In this document: in pieces, positions 25,251 to 38,679 of the stretch
How positions within the stretch are numbered: position 1 is the stretch's first letter
Layout of the letters: every line of letters begins with the position of its first letter
NCBI GenBank assembly: GCA_949752745.1
Contig: OX457031.1
Span: 20,952,199-21,016,198, forward strand
Reading direction: 5' to 3'
DNA: 64,000 bases
Origin: Protula sp. h YS-2021
Lineage: Eukaryota > Annelida > Polychaeta > Sabellida > Serpulidae
Position numbers and translations under genes: made by a program
Notes under the pieces: generated by a model
What the model saw: the letters and a program-made list of their open reading frames with translations, nothing else
Database searches by the model: none
What the model was told of the DNA's origin: nothing

Positions 25251-27222
25251 ATGAATAGGTGAACTGTAAAAATGCTAATTTAACTATAGTTAAATGCTAA
25301 TTTAACTATAGCCGAAATAAGAAACAACTGAAATAGGCTGGTTGTATATATATTAGTATGCAAGCATGATATCTTTTAAGTAAAACTGAACTCCGTTTGG
25401 CCTGAAAGGAGAATGCACATATTGATCCCACAAAACTAGGCAGTGCTTGCAAAAATATTCAGCTCTTACTTTTTCATTTATTCATGAATTACCCATATCA
25501 AAGCCAAGTAAAGTGCAATTGGATGCAGACATCGTTAACTTTCGTTCGTTGGTCAGCATATTAACAACGTTATATTTAAACAAGAAGTACAATAAAGAAT
25601 ATATCATCAAATAAAGAAGTACCAAGCAAGTTCTTTCAGAGATGAATGTACATGTTTAACTGTACATTTTTAATTATGCTCAATGCGCTTATCCCATGTC
25701 TTATTTGAAACCAATCGGCTATGATAATTAATTCATTATTTTGGATCTTTTTATCCTCTTTGGTTTTCTTCTTGTTAGTCGTGACGTATCGCTAACCCAA
25801 TAAAAAACCAGATAAACGTTGGGCATATCCACGAAACCTCCCGCATCTCGGCAGCACTACAAATAGCTATCGCCTGACAGCACGCCTAACCAGTCGAAAC
25901 ATAATATTTGAATTGTTTGAAATAATCCAGATTAGCTAGTGATTTTCAAATTTAATAAAGATAACGTAGAATATACGATTTAATCAATTTTCAAAAAAGA
26001 AATTTTCAATTTCAAAAATAAAGCAAGAACTACCTTATGTTATGATCAAATCGATCACCAACTTGTGCAGCTTTTGTGGCATAAAATATTCCACAAATTA
26101 TGACAGTTATTAATAGAAACAACATTTTCAAAATGTGTTTTATGTGAACGCATTTTGAAAGTTAATGACACTGATAATGTTCTTATTTTGCACTATGGTT
26201 GAATAAAAGTGCATATACCAGCAGCGCGATAACTATTTGTAGTGCTTCCCAAAACCCTATTATTTCACAAAATGCTGTCCAATTTTTATGGTCACACAGA
26301 ACGAACCTATGCACACCGACGAATTTCATTCTATTGCAGCATCAAAAACCAGACGCTACGCACGCTACGTCACGTGTACTTAACATCTCTATAGCAGTGG
26401 CAATTGTACAAGAAGCCGTGAAATAAAAATACAAACACCAAAAAGTTTCGATACTTTTTCAGTGAGAAAATCTCTGGAATGTCAATACAAGTCTTCATTA
26501 TTGCTGTGTTCTTTAAATTTTGTGATGAATTATGACATGGAAGTCGTGGAATAGGAATTAGTCAGGTGTTTGAAAGACTGGGTATAGTAATTGTTCCACA
26601 TATTGTATACTTTATAAGTACATAGTTTTACATGAAAAGTAATAGACATTATTTTAGATGTTGCCTGCATTTAATTACATTCTTTGAGTTAGACCTAAAA
26701 GTAGGAACTTTCTTGTCCGAATTTATATGAGAGTACTTGCAGTTAATTAATAAAAATTAATAAAATAAACATATAAAATTGACTCATAAGCTAAAAACGA
26801 TAAAAACGAAATGGGTCATTAATTATGTGCTAAAAATAACAGAATAAAGCTTTCTTCAACTTTTTGTTATTGGGTAACATATGTTGTTAGTTACATTTTG
26901 AAATTTTAACACACGAATCTCTCAGTAATTTTTAACATATTTTAAACATTAGAGACTTTTTCTTAAACATTTAAGACTTTATCTGTTGTTTTTACTAATT
27001 CAACCTGACTTGTGCGATAAAATTCTGTAAATAATAAACACTTTATACGATTAAAATACAATCCAAAATTCAACGCATTAGCTATACTGTTCTCTCTCTA
27101 CCTCATTAGATGTACAACAGCGCCTTACGTTATCATTGCTTCGTTAACACTGACGTCACATTCGGCCTGTTTTGCGCTTCCAGGAACAAAGGGACGGCCT
27201 TTTACAGACACATGAAAGGTGT

Positions 27223-29366
27223 TCATCACTGACTTCACCGGGACATAGATATAAACAACAAGATTTAATATATCTAAAGACATATTGAAAAATTTTAGCA
27301 ACTAAAGCAAGTTGTTGTAGAAATGTAAGAACGTCATAAACTTCATTGACACATCCATTTTATTCTTCACTTCAGAAAATATTGTTTAATACTCATTTAA
27401 AGTAGATCCTTTTTTATGATTATGTAATGAACATATCATTTTGAGTATTTCTCAGTATATAGGCAATGTAGGAATGCATATTTTTAATTATTATGGTTCA
27501 CAAATATAGTTTCAAATTTCTGTCTAAGATTTATTATTTTACGTTGAGTTTTTAAATAGCTGACAGGCTTATGGCTTTTCAAGCCTTCAGTTAACAATTA
27601 CTATAGATCGTAAATAAAGATGTTAAACATTTCTTTTATATAGCTGTAAACATATGTCCGGATGCATTTATTTCCTGATTCCCCTAATTAGGAGTTTAGG
27701 TTCTTAACTCAGTGTGACATTTTTCGAGATGTGCAAGACGTTTCTCACTAAATAACTGACTCCCTACTGTCTGAAAATCAAGCTCTATATATAGAACTTT
27801 GTGTTATTGCTGTTTTAATGATTGGTATTATGAGCAGAAAAAAATGCAATATGTTAATTCTTGTAAAAAAATATAATGTTTCAATAAATGGCGCCACTTT
27901 GAATAAGTTGTTTAAAATCCAACTGTATCAAAAAAATAAAATGTACGTATGTAAGAGCTGGAGTTATTATTTTACAGTAACACATATTTGAAGCTAACTT
28001 GTCTTGTATTTGAACCTAATTAAATATTGACCTGTAGCAAATATCTAATAACATCGTGAATAACATAATATCGGCTTTGAACCTCTTGCAATATTTTAGT
28101 TCAATCACAACTCAAGTGGTAAGTAACCATCATTTTTTACGCACAGATCAGAGATGTCACACGGAACGCTGCAATGTTACTTAGTTACCTGCATAATATA
28201 TATTGTCAGGGGATAACAGAATTAAAACATTCCCTCCAGTGTTAACAATTGGGCATTAAGTTATCTGAAGAACATAAGACATAGGTACGTTTTTATCTGA
28301 GGTCATTTGAGATATTTGAGCTATTACATTTACCATTACAACACATATTTGAATAGGTTGAATGTGTTACAGTTTGTTTTCAAACACATTGTAGAATAAC
28401 AGGTAAGTTACTTTTTATTATCCGCTACAATTTTTATATTGAGGCTGAAATTATATAAAAATTATGTTCCTGAACGATTAAATTAAAGTCTACACGTGTA
28501 CGTTTATGTTCGAGTGATTTAGTCAGATTAATATTTATATATTTCATTATATTATATTATATTTATCTTATGTATTCGACACATTTGTCCATTCAGTGTG
28601 CAAAATGTGAAACGCAGCAATCTATAACATTTCATTTGTTACTGATCGAGAGAACATCACTATCACATATCGTGGTCCACAAAACCATGTATTTCGCGGT
28701 ACCCTCGGTTTTACGAAAATGACGTGTTATGTCGATGTGTTCGAAAGTGAGGGTGTTTTTATGTATTTCACTTAAACATTCACTGAAATTGTTAAATGTG
28801 TAGTTTTGCTGAATGACCAATGACTTAAGAACGTTTGATGAGAATTCCAAGGCTCTGTTTTAACTTTGCATTAACTGTCAATTGAATATCCGACATCTAC
28901 AGAATGCCTGAGAAATTGCTAACAATTCCAAGGCTATGTTTCAAAATTGTTTTTAATTTTAATTAATAATTAATCTAATCGGTTTCCAAACAGTAGATAT
29001 TACTTACAATGCGTAGTAAGTATTTTCAACAGCTATCGTAAATATATTAAGGACTTTTATGAAATCCAATGACAGACAATGACAATCACAACAGAGACAT
29101 ATAAGATGGCTGACGCTATGGCACGCATCCGTTGTCTAAGCTATTGTGGCTCGTAAAAATACAGCAAAACAGTTTTGATTTAGTTAGGAGGGTGACATCG
29201 AATTATATCCCCCTTAACTATATCATAATTATATATTTTCTAAACAGTACCTAGAATAGTAGTTGTAAAATTGTAAAAGAAAAATAACACTTTAAAGTTT
29301 CCAGTTTATCATCATAATACGGTTCAGCATAAAAGTGTGCGTCATTTACGTAGTTCTAGACTTCAA
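27223..29366. other. AT-rich intergenic stretch
   Basis: No exon, repeat array or element that I can support. The upstream part of the methyltransferase promoter presumably lies at its right end, but no clear core-promoter motif stands out. Confidence 0.5.
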
Positions 29367-29492
29367 ATGGCTACATTTAAGCCACACAGCAACATACCTT
29401 ACGGGCATGAGGGTTCTGGATTTTATGGTGACTACGCGGATGAAAACGAAGCTGTTTTAGAAGTAACAGAGTCACTTTTTTAGAGGCGTTAA
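29367..29492 (+). CDS. Methyltransferase exon 1
   Basis: ATG at 29367 starts the frame with GHEGSGFYGDYADENEAVLE, matching the SABATH N terminus. The frame meets TAG at 29481-29483, immediately after a run of six T. With a seventh T the frame would continue to the donor (gtaaga) after 29492 in phase 1. Confidence 0.75.
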
Positions 29493-32400
29493 GTAAGATT
29501 TTACATTATGTATACTGTTTACAGAAGCTTGCATGTATTCTATCTTTTCTTCTACAAGCGTCCCTTTGGATTTTTAAATAAAGCGAGAAAAATGATCGAC
29601 TGATCGACTCAGTTATAAGTTTTCTTAAGCTTCAAAATCAAGACTAAATCAAGATTATCAAGACTTTTCCTTTTATGAACAAATTTGCTATTCATTTCAA
29701 GTTAAATTTGCAGAAACGACATACACTACTTCAGTTTTTTTAACTACTCATTAAAAAGCAAATTTATATTTCATTTTCAACCATACTATTCCAAGCAACA
29801 ATATCAGTTCTTTAAAATCATAAGAACCGACAATTGTTTGTCAAGATAACGTCAACTTTGAGAAAGGAGAAGGGAATGTCTTCACCATTGCAGACTACGG
29901 AACTGCCGATGGTGCGGTCTCGATGCCGCTTATCTCAACATTTATAGGTAACAATAATTTTAGTTACATGTTTTAGCAATAAATGTTGAGGAAGTCTTGT
30001 TTTATAGACACTTAGAAGTCTCGTTTTGTAAAACCTGTAAGACTGAAGCTAGAATCATAGGATCACAGCATAAAGTAAAATATGTACAAATCGTTTTCAT
30101 GCAAGTGCTTCAATATCAGGTGGTAAAACTAATTCATTCGCGAAAATTATTACTTAACCTGTTTTCTTTGAATATCATGGCTTTATCCAAACAGGCATAT
30201 ATTTAAAAGTATTATGCCAGATTTGTAACGGAGACATGTAGACTTTTCTAAAGAAAAGAGAACATAAAGCTTGGTAACATCTTTCGAGTTTTAATTAAAG
30301 AAGGGAACATGTAAGCAAGTAAATGACCATTAACATCTGAATTACGGGACGAAATGCAATCATTCTACTTATAAAACGCAGTCAATATGTGACAATACCA
30401 ATTATAGCCCCTTTAGACCAAACATTTTCCGAAAACTTTTCTTGATCAAGTACAAAGTATTAACTTTGGATGACCACTATTTCTTTTATTTCAGAGAAAA
30501 TTAAACAAAAGTATGGCGAGGATCAGCAAATACAAATTTTGTATGAAGATCAACCAGTCAACGACTTCAAGTCTATTTTCTGCAGATTGTATGGTAAATA
30601 AAGCTGATATATGTGCTATTTATGTCTGTTAAAACCCTCAAACAACACAAACTTTACTTTCATTCGTCATTATCAGCGTAATGGTATATTGTTAAATATG
30701 CTCAAACAAAATAATCTTAAAGAATCAAAATCCCAACAGGAACTAAATTAAATTTTGTGACATGATATTTTTGGCATGAACAAAAGCAACAAAAAACTCA
30801 CAGGTAACATGTCTAACCGTTACATTCAGGATACTTACTGTCACACGGCTCGGGATCTCCAGAATAGTTGCAAAATTTCAAACATTTCAAATCTTTTTGC
30901 TATAAATTACGCAAAATAATATCTAAAATGTTAAATATTTACAAACACGCAGCGTTGCCGTGCAACGCTTAAGTAAGACAGTTAGTGAGCACACTTAAGG
31001 CTGTGACCAAAAACCAAAGAGGTGGTGCATCTCGCTTCAGAGAGGTAGCTAAATTACCCAAGTGTTTCTGTGTGAGTTCTTATTTACTTTGTACGTTTGC
31101 ACACATTGTTTCTTAATTAAATTGCCGTAAATGGCAAATTAAAGTGCAACAGTGTCAATATGAAAACGCAGATATTTAAATTCAAATTTATTCATATCAG
31201 CATAATAGAAATGCTACATTTGGAAACCTTTTGGTCCATTTTGGTCCACAGCATAGAGTTCAACAAACTTCGAAGATTCAAAATCCAAACAGTACTTATT
31301 GTTAAATTAATTGACAGGAGCTTTGCAGGGCTCTTGACTTATTTGCTTTAATGTACTACAAAAATTGTTTCATTTTGAGCAATCTTACTCTCACAGCATA
31401 TAAACATTGTAAATATATACATTATATGCCATATTTTATGCTAATTTGATAACTGTTAAGTAAAAGCTTTTACTTTCCAAAATTATATAACGATTGTTAA
31501 TCTTTCTAAAGCCATAAAAAGATTTTTATCTTTATATTTTGCAGCTTGAAAACATTATGTTACTGCATGAGAGATTTTAAGCAAAATCACCAAGTTCATA
31601 TTCAAGTTTGTTGATAGTAAAATTAAATAATCCAGAGCGTTCATGGAAATTTTAAACAAATTAACAGCTAATTAAATAAAATGCATTGATTACAAGCATC
31701 ATCACAAGCTCAGTGTACTTCACTGAACAGGTTTAAAGGATGGTGTTTCCAGTTACATGCAACTGCATGGCGGTGTCTACGCTCTCGCTTGTGGAACTAA
31801 CTTTTACTCACAGTGTTTCCCGAAGAAATCAGTGCACTTAGCAATTTCCACTACAGCAGCGCACTGGCTGCTTTAAACTTAGATAATGTTGTGCCTTTGA
31901 AGTTTGTTTAGGTTACAGGATCCTAATGTTTCGCATGTCACGCACCTTTGTTTTAACGGGTAATAAATTTAATGAAATTTAATTAATAAAAATAATCTTC
32001 CTGGCATTTTAGAACCAATAATGAAGATTTTCTATTCTTCCTGTTGAATCTGGCGAACGCTAACAATGACGTTCTTTCTTTGCATTGTTTCACTAGACCA
32101 TGCGTATTGAAGTCGAGCTTATCCTATATCTTTTCTGTGGATGGAAATGAAAGAAAAGAGTTTGCAAATGAAGCAAAGCAAAATTGGCATCAGTTTTTGC
32201 TCCATAGAGCTCATGAACTGGCATCAGGTACGACGTACTTCAGTAAATCTAGAAGTTAATAATATAACTTACCACTGCTTTCTGTTAGAGATAGAGTTGA
32301 GCCTTTCTAGTAGAGTTGGCCTGATAGTAACCTCAGTTGATCAGAATGTTGGTCTAGTAATTGCGAGGTACCGAGTTTGAATATGGCTCAACTTTGGGTG

Positions 32401-33250
32401 GGTTTGAGATTTACTGTTACAGCCATAGCCAAGCGAATGAAATGAGTTAGATCACCTTTTGTGTAATTCAGAATTAAGTCACTGAATCTTTCGGCCATTC
32501 CTTTAAAATGTGGTTATCTTTCTTTAGAGAAAATTAATTGTTCTTTGGATTCTCTTAACTGTTCTCAAATGGGAAGATAGTTAGGTGACCAGTTTTTCGA
32601 AGTTCTTATTTTATTTCGGGTTAAGCACAGTTTCGTCTTTCCTAAGTGTAATTAGCGTTTACTATACTTACATAATCTTGATTGTACCCAAACTTGTCAG
32701 TCGAATAGCAATAACGACCTGTGCCATAACTCATGCCACAAAATTTACTTTATTACTTTTAAACAGCAAAAATAGAAAACATTTTTAGGCATGCATACAA
32801 AAATAATTACTATTTCTCAATAGCTCAATTTCTTAATAGAAAACACTGACTTTCCTGCTGTTCAAACTTTCTCTACACCCGTTTGCTCATAATTATCGAA
32901 TTCAAACAAATTGTTGTAGTTTGAGCAGTTACTGTTGTAGTTTGAACACTTGTAGCAGTTACTTCATTCAATATACACCATTTTTATACAAAGGTGGGCA
33001 AATAGTAATTGTTACAATGGGAATAGATGAGAAGGGTCAATTTATTGGAAATTCAGAAAGAATAAAACAGTCACTGCATAAAAACATGGCAGCTCATTGG
33101 CAGAGAATGGCAGATGAGGGCATTATAACTCAAGTATGTATTAATATGTGCCGAATTCTGTATAGGTGGCACAATGTGAGAGTTTCCTTTGTTTAATCAT
33201 TTACCTAATTAAACCAAAATAAAGAGAAAAGTTGATATCATTACAATAAC

Positions 33251-33300
<50 letters not shown>

Positions 33301-34499
33301 GTATTAGTATTAGTATTAGTATTATTATTATTATTATTATTATTTCAAAAAGGGTTTCATTACAAAGACATTGTTGACGATATCTATTACGATCTTGTGA
33401 ATAAGGCAAGCAAATCTTTATATGTCTTAAATAACGCAAAATTTTTAATTAATTTAATTTGTAATATTTCTTACAATGGAGTGTATTGTCACTCAGTGTG
33501 TATTATAATATTAATATTATCCTACCATTTCATAATTAAACCAGGAGGAATTTCACAACACGACGTTCAATGCATATCTCAGAACAAAGGAGGAAGTTGC
33601 GCTGCCATTGATGGATAAAAGCTCCGAAGTTTACAAAGCTGGATTGACAATGATTTCCTTAAAACAACATTTTGTTCAAGACCGTTACCATTACAAGTTT
33701 TGCAAGGATGGATTTGGTAGGTAGGCAATAAAGATATGATGTACACTTACAAATGTGACAGCATTCTTTTGAAATTTGAAATATGGCACTTTTTCAGAAG
33801 TCTACATCTCCAAGAACATGCATACACGAATAAGCTTTTTCTGAAATAAAGAAATACAAGTAACTCTGTCTTCAACTGCTTGTAACACTTCACAGTAGAC
33901 ACTAATTTCTCTAAGTTTTTATTTTGCAAAAAAAAAAAACGATTCACGCGCCGAAATAAAACAATTTCATCAACTTCATAAATGCAACTATTTTTTACAA
34001 TATTAGAAAGCAAAAACTATCACTTGTCGCAATAAGATACTTTGATTAAGTATCTAAAAGATTTGCTTACTTATAAAATGAAGTTTTTAACTTCTAAAGG
34101 GGAATTTCTAAAATTTATTTTTATAAGCTCTTATCTTACCATGGCTCATTTTTTCTTTATGTACAAAAAAGTCGACTTTGACAGAAGCGCACAGTTTAAA
34201 AAAATCTCATTAAGCAAATCAGTTAATCTGATTTTGTTGGCTTAAACAGAGAAAGGTGTTTTATGTTTGCATTTTCATCTAGATGATGAAATTTCCAGAA
34301 CATCTTGCGCAAAGTTTTTCATAACATCGACAAGGAGATGGAGTAACGCTACATTTATGGGAGGACTAGATGATGCACGCTCTGATGAGGAAAAATTGCG
34401 TATTCATTTTATAAACGATTTGAAGACCAGCTAGCAAAAAATCCATCTGAACATGCAAAAGATTATGTTCATATTAGCTTGCACTGTGAAAAGCTGTAA
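29367..34499 (+). CDS. SABATH-type (salicylate/jasmonate-like) SAM methyltransferase, eight exons, frame-disrupted
   Basis: Encodes a homologue of SABATH (Methyltransf_7) enzymes, which transfer a methyl group from S-adenosylmethionine to carboxyl or ring-nitrogen acceptors. Exons: 29367-29492, 29846-29947 (or from 29825), 30495-30593, 31731 to about 31870, 32097-32227, 32994-33133, 33545-33716, 34283-34499. Motifs: N-terminal GHEGSGFYGDY, SAM-binding IADYGTADG, ILYEDQPVNDFKSIF, TNFYSQCFPKKS followed by STTAAHWL, WHQFLLHRAHEL, GGQIVIVTMG and a C-terminal HCEKL. Total coding length corresponds to about 375 aa, normal for the family. Defects: one base appears missing in T runs at 29476-29481 and near 34407-34410, and exon 4 lacks a recognisable GT donor after HWL. 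The substrate is unknown. It may be a recent pseudogene, or the two T-run gaps may be sequence errors. Confidence 0.85.
29846..29947 (+). CDS. Methyltransferase exon 2 (SAM-binding motif I)
   Basis: Encodes GNVFTIADYGTADGAVSM, the glycine-rich SAM-binding motif. Acceptor at 29845 (gtcaag) or 29824 (cataag); both keep the frame and differ by 21 nt. Donor gtaaca, phase 1. Confidence 0.8.
   Translation: MTSTLRKEKGMSSPLQTTELPMVRSRCRLSQHL
30495..30593 (+). CDS. Methyltransferase exon 3
   Basis: Acceptor tttcag, donor gtaaat. Encodes KYGEDQQIQILYEDQPVND and FKSIF, the family's LNDLPGNDFNxIF-like motif, with acidic SAM-contacting residues. Confidence 0.85.
31731..31870 (+). CDS. Methyltransferase exon 4 (substrate-pocket motif)
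   Basis: Acceptor gaacag. Encodes GVYALACGTNFYSQCFPKKS and the STTAAHWL motif that lines the active site in the family. The frame stops at TAA 31874-31876 and no plausible GT donor follows HWL, although the next exon resumes the protein exactly there. Confidence 0.8.
32097..32227 (+). CDS. Methyltransferase exon 5
   Basis: Acceptor cactag at the expected residue (RPCVLKSSLSYIF), then WHQFLLHRAHELAS, which matches the family's DWxxFLxxRAxEL helix. Donor gtacga, phase 1. Confidence 0.82.
32994..33133 (+). CDS. Methyltransferase exon 6
   Basis: Acceptor acaaag, donor gtatgt. Encodes the GGQIVIVTMGIDEKG strand typical of the family (GGxLVxxxxG) and an amphipathic helix, ending in phase 0. Confidence 0.85.
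33250..33344. repeat. (ATT)n microsatellite
   Basis: Imperfect ATT/GTATTA array within the methyltransferase intron between exons 6 and 7. Confidence 0.95.
33545..33716 (+). CDS. Methyltransferase exon 7
   Basis: Acceptor accag; donor gtaggt after 33716, chosen because it gives phase 1 and joins the next exon as GFDDEIS. A second GT four bases on would give a stop. Encodes FNAYLRTKEEV, the family's PxYxxSxEE region. Confidence 0.8.
34283..34499 (+). CDS. Methyltransferase exon 8 (C terminus, frame-shifted)
   Basis: Acceptor atctag. Encodes RRWSNATFMGGLDDARSDEE. The frame hits TAG at 34432-34434, but the overlapping +1 frame continues with family-like sequence, including QLAKNPSEHAKDYVHI and HCEKL, to TAA at 34497-34499. 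This implies one missing base near the T run at 34407-34410. Confidence 0.78.
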
Positions 34500-34783
34500 T
34501 CACAGTTCAAATGCCCATGAACTACAACGCAAATACTTTATATCAAAGTTATATTATATTTTGCATGCAAAAATTTTGTTACAAAGTCTATCTCTGAAAG
34601 AATATTCTCAAATATTATGCAAAAGGAATTGGGAACAAGTTTTACATTAGATTAAATATATTAAGTAAATTAGTAAATGAGTTCTTTATAAAATAACGCT
34701 TACAATGTGATACTACGCTAAATGCTAAATGATAAACTAGTAATGTAAAAATGGCGAGAGGTGATTTTCTTGCCCTGTGAATC

Positions 34784-36391
<1,608 letters not shown>

Positions 36392-37500
36392 TCACCCAGC
36401 ATTCAACAACCATGGGAATGAAGATATTTGATGGAGTTTACATAGTTCTTCTTGATTGTACTGTTTGGTGATGCAAAAACTACACTGATCAAAATAGAAA
36501 TAAATGTTCTCATCAATTTTTGACCAATACAAATACGGCTTTTTCATGTATTCACCAATTAGTGCTTTAGGCACAACTATTTTAGCACCATAATTATTCC
36601 TCTGGCAAGCAATCAATTCCTCTTTGAAAGGGTAGTAAGGTTTCAGCCACATTGAAATTTGGCAGACTAATTACCTTGAACTATAATCTGTCATATTTTG
36701 AGAGTGTCACATATGAATTTTCAACTGCGATCACTGCTTTTGTCCTCTTCAAAGATGTTGGAAATTGAATAGCAATAGCACTTAAATGCAGTTATTTTCT
36801 CTTATTAACAATCTTGTGAATCTTGTGAGTATCAGCAGAAAGATCTGGCAACCTTTCTTGACCACAATATCGACGTTGTATTTTTGTTGTTGAAATAGAA
36901 TGTGCTGTGAAGGATAGGAAAAATTTGCCATTGCTTTTGCAATATGCTTAAGAGTGCTTTAGCGTCAGTTTCTTCATAGCCATTTAACCATATACATAAT
37001 CAAGACATTTCTTACAGGCAAAGAGCATGCTGCCATCTACTTTTAAACATGCTACCATTTGACCTTACTTTCGCTCTGTTCTCTGGAAGCCGTTGCCACT
37101 GGTCATTCATTTGGCAAAGTTTCAGCACCCAGTCTTGTTTTCGATCAGTCACAAGTTAATGTATTCGACTTGTTTACATTGTACTACGCACAATCTGGCA
37201 GTTGCATAGATGAATCTTCATTATATAAAATGCAGGCCCTTTCGCGACGTTTTTCCCAGTACCATGGAACGTCTTTGAAAAGCAATTCCCTAATTACTGC
37301 ACTCTTGACGTTGTAATTTTCTGCGTACCGAGAAAGGCAGTTCGTGAAACTAGTAAAACCTTGCAAGGTTCTATCAGATTTAAGAACCATCTTTTCATCA
37401 GTCACATCATTGGCTCTGATATAGTAGCATATGTTCTGCATGCACAGCTCCCAGTTTAGCTTGTATTCTTCAAGTGGCTCTATCCCACCAATAAGAACAG
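36392..37500 (-). mobile_element. Ty3/gypsy LTR-retrotransposon pol relic
   Basis: Read on the minus strand in pol order. 37441-37184 has LKSDRTLQGFTSFTNCLSRY and RELLFKDVPWYWEK, like the RT thumb to RNase H link. Near 37200-36970 are RNase H-like pieces with PVATASRE and KKCLDYVYG. Next come scrambled pieces ending LPDLSADT, like the ADxLSR motif. 36652-36392 has IVVPKAL, YWSKIDENI and CSFC, the integrase zinc-binding domain, here shortened around its His pair. Stops and frame shifts are throughout, so it is inactive. LTRs were not found. Confidence 0.75.
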
Positions 37501-38573
37501 CTATTGTTATGTTAACACTTTAATCTGATATTTAGGTGATGCATAGATATGTCCATGAGCCGAAGTAAAACATAGTCACTTTTCAAGGTCAGATCAGCTC
37601 TTGAGTGACTGTCAGATATAGGTTAAAACAAATCAGGCAGTGTTGTAAAGTAGACCTTTCAACCAATATCATTTTAACTTTCTGCTTAGTTAAATGTACT
37701 TTGACACATAATTGCGTATGCTTGTTATGTAGCCTTCACACAACAATATCGTTTTTTTTTTAGTTTTTCACAGCGTTGTCTAGTGACAAAAGCAAGTTGA
37801 TCCCCATAATGTTAGAGTAAATTTGTTTTAAGGCTCTTAAGGATTAAAAAATGTTGGTCACTTATTAATATATTGCATATTTGTGATCAAAGTTTTATGT
37901 TGAATGTTTTATATTTAATATATTAAGGGAAAGAAATTATTTTGTTGGATGTTCTATATCAGAAAACGAGTGCGGCATTTCTTTGGGTTACCTCTTAAAA
38001 CAGATAGCTAACAAAATTCTAAGTCTTACAAAAATCATTTTTCGGTTGTACCCACAGAAATCTGCCCATAGTCGCGTAATCATTTAGACAACATAAACTT
38101 GAAAACCATGCTAATGTTTATAATGGTGTATCACCATATTTTGTTCTTACAAAGTCTGGTTCTTCGTTTGAGCAGCCCCAAATGTGCTTTGCGAATTTTT
38201 ACCCTTTGAAGAGAAATATAGCAAATTGGTAAATTCAGTTAACCATGCAGAACTCATAACCACTACTGAAATAAATAAAATACTTTTGTGGCCTTCTTTG
38301 CCTATTGTATTTTATCATATTTATATGTTTTTTTTCGCCAGGTATATCCTAGTTCTCTGAAGTTATTCAGTAATAGATTTATTTAATAACTAACTTTCGA
38401 TTTAGTTGTCCTGTGGATAAATTTGTGCACAATGTTTAACTGTTGTTTGATCCATTTTATCAATGCTATGTGAAGCCATTACAAACGACAGCTAAACTTC
38501 ACGTGGAATCTGTTTCATGTAACACCGATAAAAACTACGCTATTTTGGTCGCAGTGTAACTAAACTTTTAAAA
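37501..38573. other. Stretch upstream of RSU1
   Basis: No gene recognised. The region just before 38574 must hold the RSU1 5' UTR and promoter if transcription starts nearby; I see no distinct TATA box. Confidence 0.45.
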
Positions 38574-38679
38574 ATGTCAAAGCTAAAGAAAGTTGTCGAA
38601 GAGATGATTGAGAAGAAAAGCACAGAGCTTGATGTACCTGACAAACAGATTGTAAACTTCCAAGATGTTCCTGGAATCT
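38574..38679 (+). CDS. RSU1: RSU1 exon 1
   Basis: ATG at 38574 begins MSKLKKVVEEMIEKKSTELD, closely matching known RSU1 N termini. Donor gtgagt, phase 1. Confidence 0.95.

Larger units (their letters stand above)
21198..27222 (+). pseudogene. Decayed partial duplicate of the SLC22 transporter
   Basis: Fragments of the upstream gene occur in the same order and strand. 21198-21245 matches the start of exon 1 (ELSKGEV region). 24041-24100 matches the exon-1 block before the first transmembrane helix. 24503-24606 resumes it as FRYWQRWIFFLICLANIF. 24826-24855 resembles the start of exon 2. 26541-26613 matches exon 10 (QVFERLGIVIV). 27111-27222 matches exon 11 (IIASLTL, then SACFALPGTKG). Exons 3-9 were not found. 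Exon 1 is split by insertions of about 2.8 kb and 0.4 kb, donors are lost, and the last exon has an internal stop. A tandem duplication followed by decay is the simplest explanation. Confidence 0.85.
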
